Assembly (NCBI GenBank): GCA_008694505.1
Contig: VZDJ01004378.1
Location: 20,476,239-20,540,238, forward strand
Direction: 5' to 3'
DNA from: Cyanoderma ruficeps
Lineage: Eukaryota; Chordata; Aves; Passeriformes; Timaliidae
Length of the DNA stretch: 64,000 nt
The notes beneath the pieces were generated by a model, which worked only from the letters and a program-made list of their open reading frames with translations, was not told the DNA's origin and did not search any database. A program made the translations under genes and the position numbers. This document shows positions 59,320 through 64,000 of the stretch, piece after piece (the stretch's first letter is position 1; each line of letters begins with the position of its first letter).

Positions 59320-60700
59320 ACTTTTATATTTTTATTTATTTATTCACAATCATTATCCAGGATATTCAACCTGGACCAGATTCTGACATTTTGAAGGCCT
59401 AATTACCAGTCTAACAGGGAAGCCTACATTAATTGTCAGCAAGACAGTGAGACAATTATTGAAGTAACTGTTGGCAACAAACCTAAATGCCTGTTATCAG
59501 CAAGGGAGAAAGCCTGCCAACTTTATGCTAAAGAGAGTTTTTACACAGAGTGGGTTTTTGATTTGGGAAATTAAATCAAAATGCAGAGGGTATTTCCAAA
59601 AAGAATTATTATGAAGAGATACCAAAAGGGAAGATGAAGCCAGGAGAATGAGGAAGGAAAAGACGCTTGGGAAATTTTTCTCTGGATGCATAATTTGGTT
59701 CAAGGGAAACAGAAGATGGGGAAATGAAAAGAGGAGAAGTTGTCTTTTTATGCACTAGGAGGTGGAGACAGGCTGCTGGGAGTAGAACAGGAGCACTCCT
59801 ACTGCTTCTAAAATTTCTCAGGGGCTTGATTACTCTGGCTTGCTGAGGTTTAAAGAGACTGATGCCTTTGTGGGAATGAAGAAATGTTTCCATGGGGTGG
59901 ACATTCAAAGCTTGGTTTATTTTTTTTTTTTTTGCCTAATTTCATCTGGCATTACCACAGATAGTCCAGGAATTTAACTACACAAATTCCTTCCTGTTGC
60001 AGTGACCCTTGATCTCTTTTGCTCTGCACTTCACTTGTGACACATTGTAATAATGTGCTTTTACTCTTTAACCGTCCACTTAGTGTATTCAGGGTTTATG
60101 TAGTCCCATAGACCTTTCTGAAATAATTTTTATTGTGTTTGCCTGTGTCAGTGAGGGAGATAAACCTGTCGGAGGAATGAACCACTTAATGGCCCCTGAT
60201 ACCATCACACAGAGAAAAATTTGCCGTGAAATCTCCTCCCAGCTTGTAGTCTGCTGCCTGTGAAGAACTGGACATGCCTTAGGGCAAAACTCCAAACCCC
60301 AGGTCTTTGTACCATGCAGTCTCATCAGGTTTTTGTGTCCACTCCTAAGTTTTACGAAAGTAAATAGGCTAAATCAGCTGTCATCCAGTACACTTCATTA
60401 AGAGTTAATGTTCAATCATAATTTCTCTGAGTTACAAGGGGAAAAATAACAAACCAGGATAATTTGAAAGATAATCAATATTTGATATCGACTACCAAAT
60501 ATTGTGGTAGACTATGACCTACATGACAGGTGTTATTCAGAAATTATTTAATAAATCACCACTAAATAACATGGAAAAGTAAAATACATAGATTGCTGTG
60601 GAAAGCAATCAGTCAGCTCATTTCTGTTATTATTGCAATGCTTCCTTCTGGAGTAGATGTCAGAGAGATCTCTTGGTAGCAATGGATATTTCCACTCATT
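59320..60700. other. AT-rich blocks resembling conserved non-coding elements
   Basis: Two blocks (about 59370-59480 and 60370-60660) carry many homeodomain-type cores (CTAATTACC, ATTAATTG, CAATTATTG, GATAATC) with few low-complexity runs. That texture is typical of developmental non-coding elements, but conservation cannot be judged from one sequence. A 14-base T run at 59920-59933 lies between them. Confidence 0.25.
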
Positions 60701-63700
60701 AGGGCCAGCTCAGTTGTTTGAAGATGCTTATTCTGCTGGGGGATTTATGTTGATGTACATTTTGTGATGCTTTAGCCCATTCTGGTAGGAAGATTTTAGG
60801 ATAGAGTTGATAGGAGATAGTAAAAATACTTCCCAGAGAAAGTGACAAAACTTCTTTTTAGAAACTCATGAGTTTTGCCCCTCTTACAATAGTTTTAAAA
60901 ATATAGACTGTCTTTGGAAAATTCAAATGAAAAATAATATTTCACCATCAGATTCATTGAAGCAACTGCAGTGGGATGTAAGTGCTGAGTTTGGTCGGCA
61001 TGTGTTGACCATTCAAGATGGCAATATTGATGTTGAACTGAAGTGATTTTTCTTGGAATATTCTGTGTGAGAATCTATACGAGCTTTGAAGCTCTAGTCA
61101 TACCACCAAGAATTCTTCAGTAAACCAATCCTTTTTCTCACAGAGACAAGACCATTGGAACCTCTTAGTATTTTTCCATAAGGAAGGATCTCATTTTATC
61201 TTTCCTGATTATTCAGGGTCTTGCCTGATACAAACTCAAAGGCTAGTACAACTCTGTTCTTTTCCTTGTTACTGCTTGAGTTTTCTAAAGGTAGTTTTCT
61301 TGATTGCCTTCCCTGCTGTACAATCTAACACTGAAGTATGACAGCAACTATCACTTGATCTGTATCTGTACTCCTAATCTTAAAAATAATACAAATTTAA
61401 TTTATGAAAGAATGTTTACTAATTTTTATTGGCTTGCATGATTTGGATTATGACGTCAGATTTTTCTGGTGATGAAATTCACAGAATGTTTTTCAGCCAT
61501 GCCTTGTAATACGTTTCTTCTTTTTTCCATAATGACTCAAATACAGTTTATTATAGCAAAGTTTGCAGAGCATTTGCTCTTTCTATGTCTGCCAGGGCAT
61601 CTTTATTAATGGTCATTATGGGCCTGTACCAAACCCTCACAAAGTAAAAGGAAACATTCCCCTTGGAGGAATCCGACTTTGAATCAAGATCTCAAACTCC
61701 ATTTTGGTTTTAAATGGCTTCTCCTTTCCCAACCCACCCACATTTTTGCAATGCATTGAGGGAAGGAAAAATGCTAACACTGTTGCAATATCCTTTGCTC
61801 ATTTAAAAGCAATGCTTTTAGAAGGAAATAAATGTGATATTGTGTACTCACTTATAATAGCCATGGGTAAAATTATGCTGCATTGGTTATTGTTCTTTAC
61901 ATATATTACCAATTGAAAAGGAAATGAAGTTAGAATTAATGGACCCATTTGTACAAACATGATTGTTAATATTAATATGCAGGGTAAATCAGCTGGCAAG
62001 AGCAGAAATAAATCAGTGAGTGTCTTGAACACAGTGTTTCACTAGAGACTAACTGCTGGAAATACAATCCTGTAGCTAAACCAGTGGGGAGGCTTCTCTT
62101 AGAGTTGAGGAGAAATATCAAAGTGCAGAAAGTGCAGATTCCCCATAGTACTCTGCTATTGTCCAAAAGTCTACAGGTGTTGGCCTTTTTTTTTTTTTTA
62201 ACTCTGCCTGCCTGGGGGGTGCACAAGTTGACATCCTCATACCTCCACTGTAAGAGCAGACAACACAAGCAGGAAGACTGCAAGTGCAGTTATTACCCTC
62301 AGATGCGCAATCACTAAGGACAAATCCCTGTCCCTAAGCAAGAGGTAAATCTCTGGAGAGCTCAGTAGGAATCTTAGTAGTAGAGTAGAAGTTTTGGCAG
62401 TCAGTTAACCTTGTTTATAAATGATACCTCTAAGAACATTCCATTCCTGATCTTTCATCATGATGTTGCAAGTAGTATTTTTGTGCATCAAGCCCGAATT
62501 TCTTTTAATTATTGATTACCTTCCAGGAAAATAGGTTTTTTGGGAAAAGGAAAGACACCCATCATAACCACACATCCTTGTTTTGTAATCTCCTTCATTA
62601 CAGCTGATGCTTTCAAAAAAAAAGGTGTGATAATTTTGCTGGCCTATTTCAGAGCTGATTTTAAATTACCTTACTGAGACAAAGCTATCATTTTCTTACT
62701 CTGAAGGAACTGTGGATCAATCCAAAGCTTTCTTGTTTTATATAACAAGAAAGGGCAATTTTCCTAAAATCAAGGAATCCTCTTGGACGTAGTTTTTCTT
62801 CATTTATGTGAACCACTCTAATATTTTTTTCTTTTATCCATTCATCAAGCTTTTCCAATGTAACAGTGGAATAACATTAGAAAAAAAATTGACAATCCCT
62901 CAAATGTTATATTCTGCATCTGAATGATAAGAATCCCATTAAAACTCAACATTAAAACATTGTTTTTTGGAAGAAAATTGTCATGGCTTTGAAAAAGAAA
63001 AACAAAAACAACCTTGGCTTTTCCAGCTTTAATCAAGTAATTTGTGACCCAGTAAGAGCTCTGTACTGCTGAGTTATTTTCGGAGCATTTATCACAGGTG
63101 TTTCACTTGTGCTCAGCACATCCTGATTCTAATCTTAATACTCTTAACAATAGTAGGGCAGCTTTTGAGAACAAGCAGACTGGCTCTCCCAGTTATTTTG
63201 TACTGCATTCTTACAAAATCATTATTTGTTTGGGATTTGAATACCTTTTCCAACATTCATTTCACCTAAAAACTAGCTCCATCCACATGGTGGGGGGGGG
63301 TCTTCTTGCATCGTGAAGTTGTACAGAGAGACATTCATGGAGAAATCTAAAATTTGGGCCAGTTCCTTCAAATCTGAGCAATAATCAGTTTGCTGGACAG
63401 CAACTACTTGAAGGAACATTCCCATTCTGGGTGCTCACCACTTGGAGTCTTATCCAGTTGACTGGCTGCTGGGCTGTATTGTGGCCTTAAAACATGATGC
63501 CGTATAAACAGAAGCAGAAATAACCCACATTTCTCTAATTAGCCTCATTAATTCATTACTTGTGAGAGCTCCTGGCTCCACTGGTCCTATGATGGATTGC
63601 AGCAAATGCAGTGTGCATCCCAAGCCAAAGGCGAGGGCATGTAAGAGCAATGTCCATGAGATGATCTTCAGATCCAGCAGTGAATATTTCTGTTTAAGTA

Positions 63701-64000
63701 CTTAATATTTTTTAAGTACTCCAGATCATTTTTCTTCAAATGATTATGCTTTTACTCTGTGATAAATAAGACTCTGCCTGAGGATACCAGAGGGCATGCA
63801 GCACCAGAATAATATCTTTACAACATGTTTTGAGTGGTGATCACACCATTTCTAGCTCACCATATGGCTTAGTGCAGCTGTCCTAGCATTAAAATGACCT
63901 TCTTCATTACATAAAGGTCACAGATGCAGAATTCAACGTTTTGTAACCCTTGGCAGGGGTACAGGCTATCCAGGGAGTACACCTGTTGTCCTGCCTGCAG
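60701..64000. other. Unassigned sequence at right edge
   Basis: No gene or named repeat recognised. The stretch includes a CRE palindrome (listed next), a 14-base T run at 62186-62199 and a G run at about 63291-63300. Confidence 0.5.
61451..61458. promoter_or_regulatory. Perfect CRE palindrome TGACGTCA
   Basis: TGACGTCA is the full CREB/ATF site. It keeps its CpG in an otherwise CpG-poor region, which hints at selection or low methylation, but an 8-bp match is expected by chance about once in 65 kb. Confidence 0.35.

Noticed and set aside
1..64000. tRNA, rRNA, snRNA, CRISPR, bacterial operon or endogenous viral coding sequence
   Set aside because: I looked for tRNA B-box-like GGTTCGAATCC, direct-repeat arrays and gag/pol/env or hepadnavirus-like frames and found none. 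Only LTRs without coding regions remain.

Overview
The window looks like a gene-poor stretch of a bird chromosome, most likely from a songbird (passerine). The evidence is the repeat content. There are many 3' fragments of CR1 LINEs, both younger ones and very decayed ones, which is the usual avian/reptilian pattern. There are two solo retroviral LTRs of a kind I associate with passerine genomes. I see no Alu, B1/B2 or L1 elements. Base composition is AT-rich with few CpGs. A 35-base assembly gap follows an (AT)n run, and there is one isolated N. No prokaryotic-style gene organisation is present; nearly all open frames are short and look like chance.

The one stretch I would defend as a gene lies near the left end on the minus strand. 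It is a short exon-like block (about 3737-3956) with a strong splice acceptor, an ATG in excellent Kozak context, a 50-codon frame and a good splice donor 38 nt after the stop. The frame predicts a tail-anchored, single-pass micropeptide whose layout resembles the SERCA-regulating 'regulins' (phospholamban, myoregulin). A canonical MEF2 site and three CAGCTG E-boxes sit within about 550 bp. It is a candidate only: the family assignment rests on comparison by eye with remembered family sequences, and no search was possible.

Layout: 1-1080 holds two old minus-strand CR1 pieces. 3500-4070 holds the micropeptide candidate and its motif cluster. 9087-9166 is a microsatellite and gap. 9915-10068 is a CR1 3' end. 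12712-13355 is a minus-strand solo LTR. 17285-17710 has a 26-bp tandem duplication followed by a purine-rich tract. 29488-30174 is a plus-strand solo LTR with perfect 5-bp target-site duplications and 8-bp terminal inverted repeats. 37185-37460, 38610-38720 and 45840-46180 are minus-strand CR1 relics; 42940-43165 and 51563-52019 are plus-strand CR1 pieces, the last still carrying readable reverse-transcriptase sequence. The rest is unassigned intergenic or intronic DNA. A few parts look like candidate conserved non-coding elements or single transcription-factor sites (TAAT-rich blocks near 39860, 45540, 59370 and 60370; a perfect CRE at 61451; a ZNF143-like site at 20453; an RE1 left half-site at 19895). 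No rRNA, tRNA, CRISPR array or intact transposon gene was found.
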